In this document: positions 7,210 to 14,335 of the stretch, piece after piece
Layout: the number at the start of each line of letters is the position of its first letter
How positions within the stretch are numbered: the stretch's first letter is position 1
Assembly (NCBI GenBank): GCA_002278985.1
Contig: NCJP01000016.1
Span: 1 to 19,776 of the forward strand
Length of the DNA stretch: 19,776 nucleotides
Direction: 5' to 3'
From: Erythrobacter sp. 34-65-8
GTDB lineage: Bacteria; Pseudomonadota; Alphaproteobacteria; Sphingomonadales; Sphingomonadaceae
The notes under the pieces: model-generated
Told to the model about the DNA's origin: nothing
Databases searched by the model: none
What the model saw: only the letters and a program-made list of their open reading frames with translations
Made by a program: the position numbers and the translations under genes

Positions 7210-9173
7210 GGTTTGACCTCTGGGGATGCAGATGAAACACTGGAATTCGCGACAGAACCGGCGGCGTTTGCCATTGGCAATGTGAACCAGAAGCACGCTC
7301 CGTGCCCGGGCGCCTCGTAGCCGATCCTGCCGCCCATCGATTCGACCAGGCCTTTGGACAGGGCAAGCCCCAGCCCGGTGCCCTCGACCTTGGCCCTGTC
7401 CTCATGGCCCAGGCGGTCAAACGCCGTGAAGAGCCGCGGCACATCGGCCGGTTGTATGCCGGGGCCATCGTCCACCACCTCGACCCTGATCTCGCCGTTT
7501 CGCGGTTCGCTCGAGAGGCGGACAAAGGTGCCGCTGCGATTGTACTTTGCCGCATTGGCCACGAGGTTGAGGATGACCTGGATAACCCGGCGCCGGTCAG
7601 CCTGCGCGGCGGTGGGTGTGGAAGGGCGGACCAGATTGAATTCAAGCCCGGCATTGGCAACAATCGGCGCTGCCAGGGCATGGACCTCTTCCAGCAGGTC
7701 GTGGAGATCGATCTGCTCGATCCTCAGTTCTGCCCCGCCGGCCTCGATGCTGGAAATGTCGAGCAGGTCATTGATCAGCGAAAGCAGGTGGCGGCCCGCC
7801 TTGGTTATCTGGCCAATCGCCACGCGGTGCCGTTCGGGAAAGTCATCCTCGTCGATCTCCAGCAATTGCCCGAAACCGAGAATGGCATTGAGCGGTGTGC
7901 GCAGTTCATGGCTGGTGCGCGACAGGAATTCGCTCTTGGCGAGATTGGCCGAGACTGCCTCTTCCCGCGCCAGCCGCAGCGCCACTTCCGAGCGGCGCCG
8001 TTCGGTCATGTCGCGGGTCACCTTGGCGAAGCCCTGGAGCCGGCCTCGATCATCCCGCAGCGCGGTGATCACCACGTTGGCCCAGAAACGCGAACCGTCC
8101 TTGCGCAGCCTCCATCCCTCATCTTCGGCGGTGCCTCCCTCGCGCGCACGGTCCAGCATCCGGGCCGGTAGGAATGCGCGTGTTTCAGGCGGGTAGAACC
8201 TGCTGAAATGCTGGCCGAGAATTTCCTCGGCGTGCCACCCCTTGATCCGTTCCGCGCCCAGATTCCAGCTCGCCACCACCCCATCCGGATCAAGCGCGAA
8301 GATGCCGTAATCGCGCACCTGCTCCACCACCAGCCGGAACCGTTCCTCGCTCTCGCGGAGGGCCTGCTCACGCGCCCGCAGCAGGGCGCTGGCACGCGCG
8401 AGCCGCTGTGCAAGTCGGCCAAGTTCGTCGGCTTCCTCGGGCAACTGCGTCAACGGCTCGCCCCGGGCCAGGCTTTCCGCATTGCTTTCGAGGTTCCGCA
8501 CCCGGCGGACAATGCCGGTCGAAAACAGATAGACTGCGGCAAAGCTTCCAAGCAATCCGACCAGCGCACTGATGGCCGTGAGCAGCAGGAAACGGTCCCG
8601 CACATCCTGCACCCGCCCGCGCCGCTGGTCGAGCAGCACGGCCTCACGACGCTGGATGTTCTCGATCTCGGTCCGCATCCGGTCGAGCACGATCTTGTTG
8701 GCGATCAGCGCCTCTTCCAGCTCCGGCGCACTGTTGCCTGCCGGCCCCGCCAGTTCAACGATCCGGCGCAAGCCTTCCCGCTTGCGCACGGCCAGGGCGC
8801 GCAATTGCTCGAACTGGCGGCGCACCACGGGATCGCGAATGTCACCATCGAGCCGCGCCATGGTTGCAGGCAGCAGGTCCTCGGCCTTGCGGTAGGGTTC
8901 CAGAAACCGCTGTTCGCGGGTCAGCACATAACCCCGTGCCCCGGCGGCGGCTTCTGCCAGCAGGGCATGGACCTGATAGGTGTCACGCTGGATGGCGAAG
9001 GCGCGGCGCACATCGTCTTCAGCCCGTTCCTCGGCATTGCTGGCCAGATAGAGCGATCCCAGCGCACCGAGCAGGATCGCCAGCGGCAGGGCAACCACGA
9101 CCAGCCCCTTGAAGGCCAGAGGGCGGTCGGTCCAGTACCGGGTCAGCGAGCGGGCGGGGCGAGCAGGAAGCAA
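7194..9173 (-). CDS. Membrane sensor histidine kinase, CHASE3-HAMP-PAS
   Basis: A 659-residue inner-membrane kinase. Order: TM1 about 22-44, extracytoplasmic CHASE3 sensor about 45-190, TM2 about 196-219, HAMP about 218-268, PAS about 274-392, HisKA with His422 in SRTSHELRTPLNAILG, then HATPase_c with Asn540 in the N-box, DDGPG at 568 and GTGLGL at 598. All catalytic boxes are intact. The start is a TTG at 9173: no ATG or GTG occurs before TM1, and the stop codon of the upstream NarL regulator is in the same frame only 3 nt before, so translation cannot begin earlier. It has only a weak ribosome site, consistent with coupling. The signal is unknown. Confidence 0.9.
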   Translation of the reverse strand: MLPARPARSLTRYWTDRPLAFKGLVVVALPLAILLGALGSLYLASNAEERAEDDVRRAFAIQRDTYQVHALLAEAAAGARGYVLTREQRFLEPYRKAEDLLPATMARLDGDIRDPVVRRQFEQLRALAVRKREGLRRIVELAGPAGNSAPELEEALIANKIVLDRMRTEIENIQRREAVLLDQRRGRVQDVRDRFLLLTAISALVGLLGSFAAVYLFSTGIVRRVRNLESNAESLARGEPLTQLPEEADELGRLAQRLARASALLRAREQALRESEERFRLVVEQVRDYGIFALDPDGVVASWNLGAERIKGWHAEEILGQHFSRFYPPETRAFLPARMLDRAREGGTAEDEGWRLRKDGSRFWANVVITALRDDRGRLQGFAKVTRDMTERRRSEVALRLAREEAVSANLAKSEFLSRTSHELRTPLNAILGFGQLLEIDEDDFPERHRVAIGQITKAGRHLLSLINDLLDISSIEAGGAELRIEQIDLHDLLEEVHALAAPIVANAGLEFNLVRPSTPTAAQADRRRVIQVILNLVANAAKYNRSGTFVRLSSEPRNGEIRVEVVDDGPGIQPADVPRLFTAFDRLGHEDRAKVEGTGLGLALSKGLVESMGGRIGYEAPGHGACFWFTLPMANAAGSVANSSVSSASPEVKPCPPA

Positions 9174-9176
9174 GGG

Positions 9177-9827
9177 TCAGCCGTCCATCGCCTGCATCCG
9201 GGTGGCCATGACGGCGGCCTGGGTCCGGTCGGCTACCCCAAGCTTGCTGATGATGCGCTCGACATGGACCTTCACCGTGGCCGGGCTGATCCCCAGCCGC
9301 CGCGCAATCTCCTTGTTGGTCAGGCCATCCGCGATAAGCCCTACGACGTCCCTTTCCCGTGCGGTCAGCAAGGTGGTCACGTCGGCATTGCGTCCGGGCA
9401 AGGGTGCTGCCCGCATGGCGGCATTGACCAGATCAAGCGGAATGGCAGAATTTCCGGCCATGACCTGTTCGATCGCGGTGGTCAGGCCGCCGATGGCGGT
9501 GTCTTTCAGCACATAGCCAGATGCTCCGGCCGCCAGCGCCTCGCGCACATAAGCGGGCATATCGTGAAGCGTCAGCATGATGACTTTCACCTCAAGCCCC
9601 AGCGCAGCGATCTGTCGGGTGGCTTCCAGCCCGTCGATGCCGGGGCCGAGCCGGACGTCCATCAGCACCACGTCCGGCATCAGTTCGCGCACCAGGCCAA
9701 TCGCTTCTTCACCGGTCGCAACTGCGCCCACGACCTCGATCCCGCTGGCCGAGAGCACTGCCCGCAACCCTTCGCGGGCCAGCTGGTGGTCGTCGACGAT
9801 CACGATGCGCGGGGCGGCCTTCGCCAT
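9177..9827 (-). CDS. NarL/FixJ-type response regulator
   Basis: A 216-residue two-domain transcription regulator. The receiver (about 6-122) has Asp12-Asp13 in IVDDHQLAREG, phosphoacceptor Asp57 in VVLMDVRLGPG, Thr86 and Lys108. The C-terminal LuxR-type helix-turn-helix (about 152-212) reads LTARERDVVGLIADGLTNK, then ATVKVHVERIISKLG. The ATG at 9827 lies 2 nt after the TAA of the HisKA_3 kinase gene. Partner kinase is most likely that neighbour, since HisKA_3 kinases normally pair with NarL regulators. Targets are unknown; the operon's own dyad at 10968-10987 is a candidate. Confidence 0.94.
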   Translation of the reverse strand: MAKAAPRIVIVDDHQLAREGLRAVLSASGIEVVGAVATGEEAIGLVRELMPDVVLMDVRLGPGIDGLEATRQIAALGLEVKVIMLTLHDMPAYVREALAAGASGYVLKDTAIGGLTTAIEQVMAGNSAIPLDLVNAAMRAAPLPGRNADVTTLLTARERDVVGLIADGLTNKEIARRLGISPATVKVHVERIISKLGVADRTQAAVMATRMQAMDG

Positions 9828-9829
9828 TA

Positions 9830-10936
9830 TTACAGATTCTCCGGGAGATGGGCGGTCACGGACACACCGCCTTGGATGCCCGCCAGCCAGTCGAGCGAGC
9901 CGCCAATGGCGGTCATCCTTTCCCGCATGACCTCGATCCCGACGTGGTTCCCGCCTGCTGTGCCATCGGCAGCCGCACGATCCGCAGCCAGCCCCCGTCC
10001 GCCGTCGCGGATGCGCAGAAAGCGGGCTCCGTTATCACCGGGTATGCGAAGCTCCAGCGCCACCATGCACGGTCCGCCAGCGTGTTTGCGGATATTGGAG
10101 ACGGCTTCCTGCGCCACACGGAACAGAGCGGTTTCGACATGTGGCTGCAACAGCGCCACTTCGCCTTCAACGCTGAACCGGATGGTATAGCCGTCCGCCG
10201 CCAATCCGTCGGCCAGCGCGCGCAGGGCCGCCTCCAGCCCGAGATCGTCCAGCAGGGTCGGCCTGAGATTGCCGATCACCGCGCGCAATTCTGTCACCAG
10301 TTCGCGGGCGACGCCTGCCAGCCTTGCCCGATCGGTTACAGACAAAGCCTCGGCCCGATGTCCTTCTGCTCCTTCGAGAATGCGGACCAGAGCAGTCGCA
10401 GTCTGGGCAACGCCGTCATGCAGTTCGCGCGAAACCCGGCGGCGTTCGTCTTCCTGCGCGCTGAACATCCGTCCAACAAGAACTCCAAGACGTTGCTCCC
10501 GCTCTCGCAGGGCGGCGAGCAGCCGGGTGCGTTCGTGCTCGCGGCCGATACGGTCGATTGTCGCGCCCATCAGTTCAAGATGCATTCGCACGGCGTCGCG
10601 ATCTTCGGGATCGGGAATGCTCTCCAGCCCGGGCAGACCTTCAATCGATATCCGGCCAACCGGTTCGCCCCTGGTACCAGGCCCCGGGATTGCGATACCC
10701 TCGCCGACACCGCCCAGACTGACGGCAGCTCTGCGGGTGCCGACGAAAAAGGCCAGACGCTCACCGCTGCGCCTGAGCGCTTCTTCGATTGTGCTGGCCT
10801 CTGCCCGCGCCAGGTCTTGGGCCGTCTGCGACAGGAAGCGCATCCGGGCGGCGCGCGATTCTGCTGCGCGATAGAGCTCCCGCAGTTCGGCAATCGTCTC
10901 GATTGGCGGTTCCAGATGCTGCAGGTCGTCGCGCAT
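9830..10936 (-). CDS. Cytosolic NarX/DegS-class histidine kinase (HisKA_3)
   Basis: A 368-residue kinase with no transmembrane segment. After an N-terminal coiled helix (about 12-50) comes a region of about 50-130 that looks GAF-like but is short and divergent. A second helix leads into HisKA_3 with phosphoacceptor His173 in EDERRRVSRELHDGVAQTA. The ATPase domain has Asn281 in VAQEAVSNIRKHA, DGGRGL at 311 and NHVGIEVMRERM at 330-341. It is complete and begins with ATG at 10936, the first gene of a four-gene signalling operon. The soluble sensor region implies a cytoplasmic cue or input from a protein partner such as the CHASE3 kinase or the single receiver (inference). Confidence 0.92.
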   Translation of the reverse strand: MRDDLQHLEPPIETIAELRELYRAAESRAARMRFLSQTAQDLARAEASTIEEALRRSGERLAFFVGTRRAAVSLGGVGEGIAIPGPGTRGEPVGRISIEGLPGLESIPDPEDRDAVRMHLELMGATIDRIGREHERTRLLAALREREQRLGVLVGRMFSAQEDERRRVSRELHDGVAQTATALVRILEGAEGHRAEALSVTDRARLAGVARELVTELRAVIGNLRPTLLDDLGLEAALRALADGLAADGYTIRFSVEGEVALLQPHVETALFRVAQEAVSNIRKHAGGPCMVALELRIPGDNGARFLRIRDGGRGLAADRAAADGTAGGNHVGIEVMRERMTAIGGSLDWLAGIQGGVSVTAHLPENL

Positions 10937-10967
10937 GGCGCCTTTCTACCTGCTGGCGCGCAAAGCG

Positions 10968-10987
10968 CATAGGCCATCCGGCCTATG
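10968..10987. promoter_or_regulatory. Perfect 20-bp dyad upstream of the signalling operon
   Basis: CATAGGCC-ATCC-GGCCTATG: 8-bp arms with perfect symmetry around a 4-bp centre, 31 bp before the kinase ATG at 10936 (minus strand) and 139 bp before the plus-strand gene at 11127. The geometry suits a dimeric regulator site; as RNA it would also make a tight hairpin, but no T-run follows, so an operator is more likely than a terminator. The rest of the 190-bp gap shows no convincing -35/-10 pair. Confidence 0.5.
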
Positions 10988-11126
10988 TCGGACGGCTCGC
11001 CAGGCGGCAGATTTTCGCCCTGTCCCGCTCACCTATCTCGCTGCCGATGGACAGGAGAGTGGCCCGGCGACCCCGGGTGACCGAATTCTTGTTCACACCG
11101 CCTGATCTTGCACAAGGAGCTGTGAC

Positions 11127-11726
11127 ATGAAGACTTTTTCGATCAAGACCCTCGGCCTCGCCGCTGCCCTACCTCTCGCTGCACTCGCTTCGCCGGCCAT
11201 GGCACATGACCACGCCGGCCACAGTGCCGCCATGACGGCTGCCACCTACGCCCCCATAACTGTTCAGGAAGTCGAAGCAGCCCAGCGCGCCTGGGGCGAT
11301 GCCCTGGTTGCGATTGCCACCGAATACGACACCAAGGGCCACGCTGCGGCCAAGAAGCTGGCTGGCGACGTGCTCGACAGCGCCTATGGCTACAACATGG
11401 GCCCGGTCCTGTTCAAGCCGACCCTGGCTGCCGCGCCCCAGACCTTCCGCACGGAGCGGGAAGGCGCGCTGGCCTATTTCGTGGGCGGCGACAGCAAGTT
11501 TGCCGGTGATACAGGCTTCGCGCTGAAGGGCTGGCGCAGCTACGAGATCAAGAACGCCGGCATCCTGATCGCCGGTAACTCTGCCACCTCGATGGGCAAT
11601 GTCACCGTGATTGACGCCAAGGGCAACCGCACCACCGTCGACAAGACCTGGGGCTATGTCCGCGGGCCGGACGGCAAACTGCGGATCGTGCTGCACCACT
11701 CCTCGCTGCCGTATCAGGCCAACTGA
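11127..11726 (+). CDS. Exported NTF2/SnoaL-like protein of unknown function
   Basis: A 199-residue protein with a clear Sec signal peptide (hydrophobic LGLAAALPLAALA, cleavage after AMA about residue 26) followed by a His-rich start HDHAGHS. The mature part contains VQEVEAAQRAWGDAL, YGYNMGPVLFKPTL, ALAYFVGGDSKFAGDTGFAL, and near the end TWGYVRGPDGKLRIVLHHSSLPY, a layout resembling NTF2/SnoaL or CaMKII-association folds. Relatives are sometimes labelled phosphoribosyl-AMP cyclohydrolase, but no HisI zinc-site motif is visible and export argues against it. ATG is preceded by AAGGAG. A long inverted repeat follows the gene. Location periplasmic; function unknown. Confidence 0.85.
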   Translation: MKTFSIKTLGLAAALPLAALASPAMAHDHAGHSAAMTAATYAPITVQEVEAAQRAWGDALVAIATEYDTKGHAAAKKLAGDVLDSAYGYNMGPVLFKPTLAAAPQTFRTEREGALAYFVGGDSKFAGDTGFALKGWRSYEIKNAGILIAGNSATSMGNVTVIDAKGNRTTVDKTWGYVRGPDGKLRIVLHHSSLPYQAN

Positions 11727-11743
11727 CGGCAGCCTCCCCCGTC

Positions 11744-11788
11744 CGGTCATGCCAGCGCGCCTCCCGCCATTGGCGCAGGCATGACCGG
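11744..11788. terminator. Long inverted repeat, probable transcription terminator or mRNA end
   Basis: Perfect 11-bp arms CCGGTCATGCC (11744-11754) and GGCATGACCGG (11778-11788), extended inward after one A-A mismatch by GCGC/GCGC (11756-11759 and 11773-11776). It starts 18 nt after the stop at 11726. No T-run follows, so a classical intrinsic terminator is not proven; it may protect the mRNA 3' end or work from both directions. Confidence 0.55.
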
Positions 11789-11856
11789 GCACCCCCTTCC
11801 CTGATCCCTCCCCACCCCTCCCTGGCATTGCCGTCGGGGAACAAGGAAAGCGCGTC

Positions 11857-12534
11857 ATGAACACCAAGCGTAGTCTGGCCATCACCCTGGCTGCTGCGAC
11901 CATGTCGTTGGCCGCCCCTGCCGTTGCCCAGAGCAATGACGGGGCCATTCAGATCAAGGGCTTCGTCACCGGAGTCCTGCCCGACGGGGCCATCACCGAT
12001 GTCGAGACCGACCTGATCGGGCTGCCGGCCGGTTCGCAGACCCGCGCTACGGACTCGGTGGTACCCACGGTGGCAGTCGAGTACTTCCTCTCGCCCGGCT
12101 TCTCGCTTGAGACCATTTGCTGCATCACACCGCATGATGTGCGAGGCACAGGTGCGCTGGCCGGGGCCGAACTGATCAACAACTCGATCATCCTGCCCGC
12201 CACCGTAACCGCCAAGGTCCACTTCGATCTGGGCGGCGTGAAGCCCTATATCGGCGCAGGCCCGACCTACTTCCTGATCTTCAGCGAAGACGTAGGCGCG
12301 GATGCCGCCACGCTGGGCGCCACCGATGTCGACCTGTCGGACGAGCTCGGCTTCGTGTTGCAGGCCGGAATGGATATTGCGCTTAACGATCGTGGCCTCG
12401 GCCTCTCGCTCGATGCCAAGCGTTATTTCATCGGCACCACCGCCACCTTCCGCGCCGGGAACACGGTCGCACTCCAGACCGAGCACGACCTTGACCCATG
12501 GGTCCTCAGTGGCGGTCTCAGCTACCGCTTCTGA
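11857..12534 (+). CDS. OmpW-like outer-membrane beta-barrel protein
   Basis: A 225-residue protein with a signal peptide (cleavage after AVAQ, about residue 25) and a predicted eight-stranded barrel ending in the outer-membrane signal LSYRF with C-terminal Phe. OmpW-family wording is seen in VVPTVAVEYFLSPGFSLE, GVKPYIGAGPTYFLIF and LGFVLQAGMDIAL. An unusual CC pair (FSLETICCITPHDV) occurs near residue 89. OmpW proteins form small channels for hydrophobic or other small molecules. ATG at 11857 has AAGGAAAG upstream. It sits between two other exported proteins, but hairpins on either side suggest it may be transcribed separately. Confidence 0.85.
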   Translation: MNTKRSLAITLAAATMSLAAPAVAQSNDGAIQIKGFVTGVLPDGAITDVETDLIGLPAGSQTRATDSVVPTVAVEYFLSPGFSLETICCITPHDVRGTGALAGAELINNSIILPATVTAKVHFDLGGVKPYIGAGPTYFLIFSEDVGADAATLGATDVDLSDELGFVLQAGMDIALNDRGLGLSLDAKRYFIGTTATFRAGNTVALQTEHDLDPWVLSGGLSYRF

Positions 12535-12546
12535 TCTCTCACGAGC

Positions 12547-12578
12547 ATGGCCGGGGGGCAAGCCGACCTCCCGGCCAT
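12547..12578 (+). terminator. Hairpin after the OmpW-like gene
   Basis: Nine-bp perfect arms ATGGCCGGG (12547-12555) and CCCGGCCAT (12570-12578), 14-nt loop, then TTCGATTCT. Located 12 nt after the stop at 12534. The T-run is weak, so termination is probable but not certain; it could instead attenuate transcription into the next gene. Confidence 0.5.
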
Positions 12579-12623
12579 TTCGATTCTCACCAGCTTCATC
12601 GTGTCCATCAATGGAGTGTTGCC

Positions 12624-13280
12624 GTGCTCAGGCCCCTTATCGCACTCACCGGCTTTGCCTTGATGACTTCACCGTCATCCGCCGTCGCCAGTGACGAAGC
12701 GTTCGAATTCTGGTTCAATCCCTCGGTCAGCACCGGCCTCGATGAAAATACCGGCATCGAAATCGAAACTGCCCAGCGTTTCCGCGATGCTGATGACGGC
12801 CGCGCTGACACCTACTTTGCCCGCCTGTGGCTGAACCAGCAGGCCAGCGATACGGTTACCGTGAGCGGCGCGTTCGAACGGCGGATCAATGATGGCAGCG
12901 CGAACGAAACGCGCCTGATCCAGCAGATCACCACCCGCCACAGCATTGTGCGCACGCGGTTGCGACTGGAGCAGCGTTTCGTCGACAGCGCCGACCGGAT
13001 GGGACTGCGCCTTCGCCCTCGCCTGGGTTTGTCCGTGCCACTGGACACCGATGGACGCTGGAGCCTGAAAAGCGATGCCGAGCTGTTCCTGACCTTGCGC
13101 AGCAACAACCGCGGAGGGGACCAGGGCCTGACCGGGCTTCGCACCCAGGTCGGGATTGGCTATGATTTCAACGATCGCCTGTCGATCAGTGCGGCGTATC
13201 TGCGCCAGCAGGACTTTGTGGATCGCGGGCCAGACGATGTGGGCCACGCCCCGGTCATCGGCCTGGAGTTCGCCTTCTGA
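12624..13280 (+). CDS. DUF2490 outer-membrane barrel protein
   Basis: A 218-residue exported protein. A GTG start at 12624 is chosen because it begins a clean signal peptide (LRPLIALTGFALMTSPSSAVAS) and has TGGAG about 8 nt upstream; farther upstream codons are not hydrophobic. The mature part starts with EFWFNPSVSTGLDENTGIEI and continues in alternating strands such as ARLWLNQQ, LRLEQRFV, RLRPRLGLSVPL and GIGYDFNDRLSISAAYLRQ, ending in GLEFAF with terminal Phe. This pattern fits DUF2490, a family of small outer-membrane barrels of unknown function. No cysteines are visible. It follows the OmpW-like gene after an 89-nt gap containing a hairpin. Confidence 0.8.
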   Translation: MLRPLIALTGFALMTSPSSAVASDEAFEFWFNPSVSTGLDENTGIEIETAQRFRDADDGRADTYFARLWLNQQASDTVTVSGAFERRINDGSANETRLIQQITTRHSIVRTRLRLEQRFVDSADRMGLRLRPRLGLSVPLDTDGRWSLKSDAELFLTLRSNNRGGDQGLTGLRTQVGIGYDFNDRLSISAAYLRQQDFVDRGPDDVGHAPVIGLEFAF

Positions 13281-13349
13281 CCGGGCCCGGACCCGAACGC
13301 CGTGCCCGAAAGGCTTTCTAAGTTGCCGGGCAAAGGCTAACCGGCGCCC

Positions 13350-13770
13350 ATGACCAGCACGATCTATGTCCTCAACGGCCCCAACCTCAACCTGCTCGGC
13401 CTGCGCGAGCCGGAGATCTACGGCACCGCCACGCTCGACGATATTGCGGGAATGCTGGAAGACCGCGCGCGTGATCTGGGCTTTGACATCGACATGCGCC
13501 AGTCCAACCACGAGGGGCACCTGATCGACTGGTTACACGAAGCCCAGGCTGAAGGCGCGCGAGCGGTCTTGCTCAACGCTGGCGGATATACCCATACTTC
13601 CGTTGCCCTGCACGATGCGATCAAATCGATCACGGTGCCGGTGATCGAGGTGCACCTGTCCGACCCCAAGGCGCGCGAAGCGTTCCGGCACCATTCCTTT
13701 GTTGGCCTTGCTGCAGCGAAAACAGTGGAGGGCCACGGCCCGCAAAGCTACCTGATCGCGCTTGAGGTAA
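13350..13770 (+). CDS. aroQ: Type II 3-dehydroquinate dehydratase; family-end stop out of frame
   Basis: Converts 3-dehydroquinate to 3-dehydroshikimate in the shikimate pathway (cytosolic dodecamer). The first 139 codons carry all family blocks: LNGPNLNLLGLREPEIYG, QSNHEGHLIDWLHEA, LNAGGYTHTSVALHDAI, IEVHLSDPKAREAFRHHSFVG and GHGPQSYLIALE. Similarity ends there, as expected for a protein of about 140-150 residues, yet no in-frame stop follows. A TAA at 13768-13770 is exactly one frame off, so the end given here is the probable ancestral one. Read literally the frame runs to TGA at 14304-14306 (318 codons), across most of accB. Either a 1-nt indel (real or sequencing) or a stop-loss. No strong Shine-Dalgarno. 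Confidence 0.85.
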
Positions 13771-14306
13771 CTTTCCCGCTCCGCCCCCTTGCCAGCCACG
13801 CCCCAGCCGCGCATAGGCGGCGCGACATATTAACAAGGGGCTCTCATGGCCGATACCAAGGGCGCGTCCGGGCAAAAGTCCGGCATGAATGTCGATACCG
13901 CACTCGTGCGCGAGCTGGCGGAACTGCTGGCCGAAACAGGCCTTACGGAAATCGAGGTGGAAGACGGGACACGCAAAGTCCGCGTCTCGCGCGGTGGCAG
14001 CGTTGCCGCCCCGGCGATGTATGCTGCCCCGGCGGCAGCGGCCCCTTCGCATGCGCCGGCAGCACCTGCGCCTGCTGCGCCCGCCCCGGCAAACAACGCC
14101 AATGCGGTGAAATCGCCGATGGTCGGCACGGTCTATCTTGCCGCCGAGCCGGGTGCCGCGAACTTCGTCAGCGTTGGCCAGACGGTCAATGCGGGCGACA
14201 CGCTGGTCATCGTCGAAGCGATGAAGGTGATGAACCCGATCATCGCCGACCGTGCAGGCACGGTCGAAGCGATCCTGGTCGAGAATGCCCAGCCGGTCGA
14301 GTATGA
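13771..14306 (+). other. Unsupported read-on frame of aroQ overlapping accB
   Basis: The aroQ reading frame stays open from 13771 to 14306 because of a missing stop. The translation is Arg/Gly/Cys-rich (for example [17 protein letters not shown]) and is the +1 frame shadow of accB from 13846 on. It has no domain and should not be taken as a gene of its own. Confidence 0.6.
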
Positions 14307-14331
14307 CCAGCCGCTGGTCGTGATCGCGTAA
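13846..14331 (+). CDS. accB: Acetyl-CoA carboxylase biotin carboxyl carrier protein
   Basis: A 161-residue carrier that holds biotin for acetyl-CoA carboxylase, the first committed step of fatty-acid synthesis. N-terminal helix region [20 protein letters not shown], an Ala/Pro-rich linker at about 53-83, then the biotinyl domain from [10 protein letters not shown] with biotin-acceptor Lys127 in [10 protein letters not shown] and the closing segment [11 protein letters not shown]. Length is normal. ATG at 13846 has AAGGGG upstream; only 4 nt separate its TAA from the accC ATG, so both are translated from one message. The preceding aroQ frame overlaps it because of the missing aroQ stop. Confidence 0.97.
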   Translation: MADTKGASGQKSGMNVDTALVRELAELLAETGLTEIEVEDGTRKVRVSRGGSVAAPAMYAAPAAAAPSHAPAAPAPAAPAPANNANAVKSPMVGTVYLAAEPGAANFVSVGQTVNAGDTLVIVEAMKVMNPIIADRAGTVEAILVENAQPVEYDQPLVVIA

Positions 14332-14335
14332 ACCC

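Noticed and set aside
9177..9827. NarL regulator and CHASE3 kinase as one fused gene
   Set aside because: They share a frame but a TGA separates two complete, separately recognisable proteins.
11127..11726. HisI phosphoribosyl-AMP cyclohydrolase
   Set aside because: Signal peptide and lack of the cysteine/His zinc motifs rule out a straightforward HisI assignment.
13281..13349. Palindrome CCGGGCCCGG and TGCCCG/CGGGCA arms (13303-13308, 13327-13332) as terminator or promoter element
   Set aside because: Short arms, an 18-nt loop and no T-run; in such GC-rich DNA these occur by chance.
13771..14306. Long C-terminal extension of AroQ as a genuine domain
   Set aside because: The stretch is low-complexity Arg/Gly/Cys sequence that matches the +1 frame of accB and no domain; kept only as a stop-loss observation.
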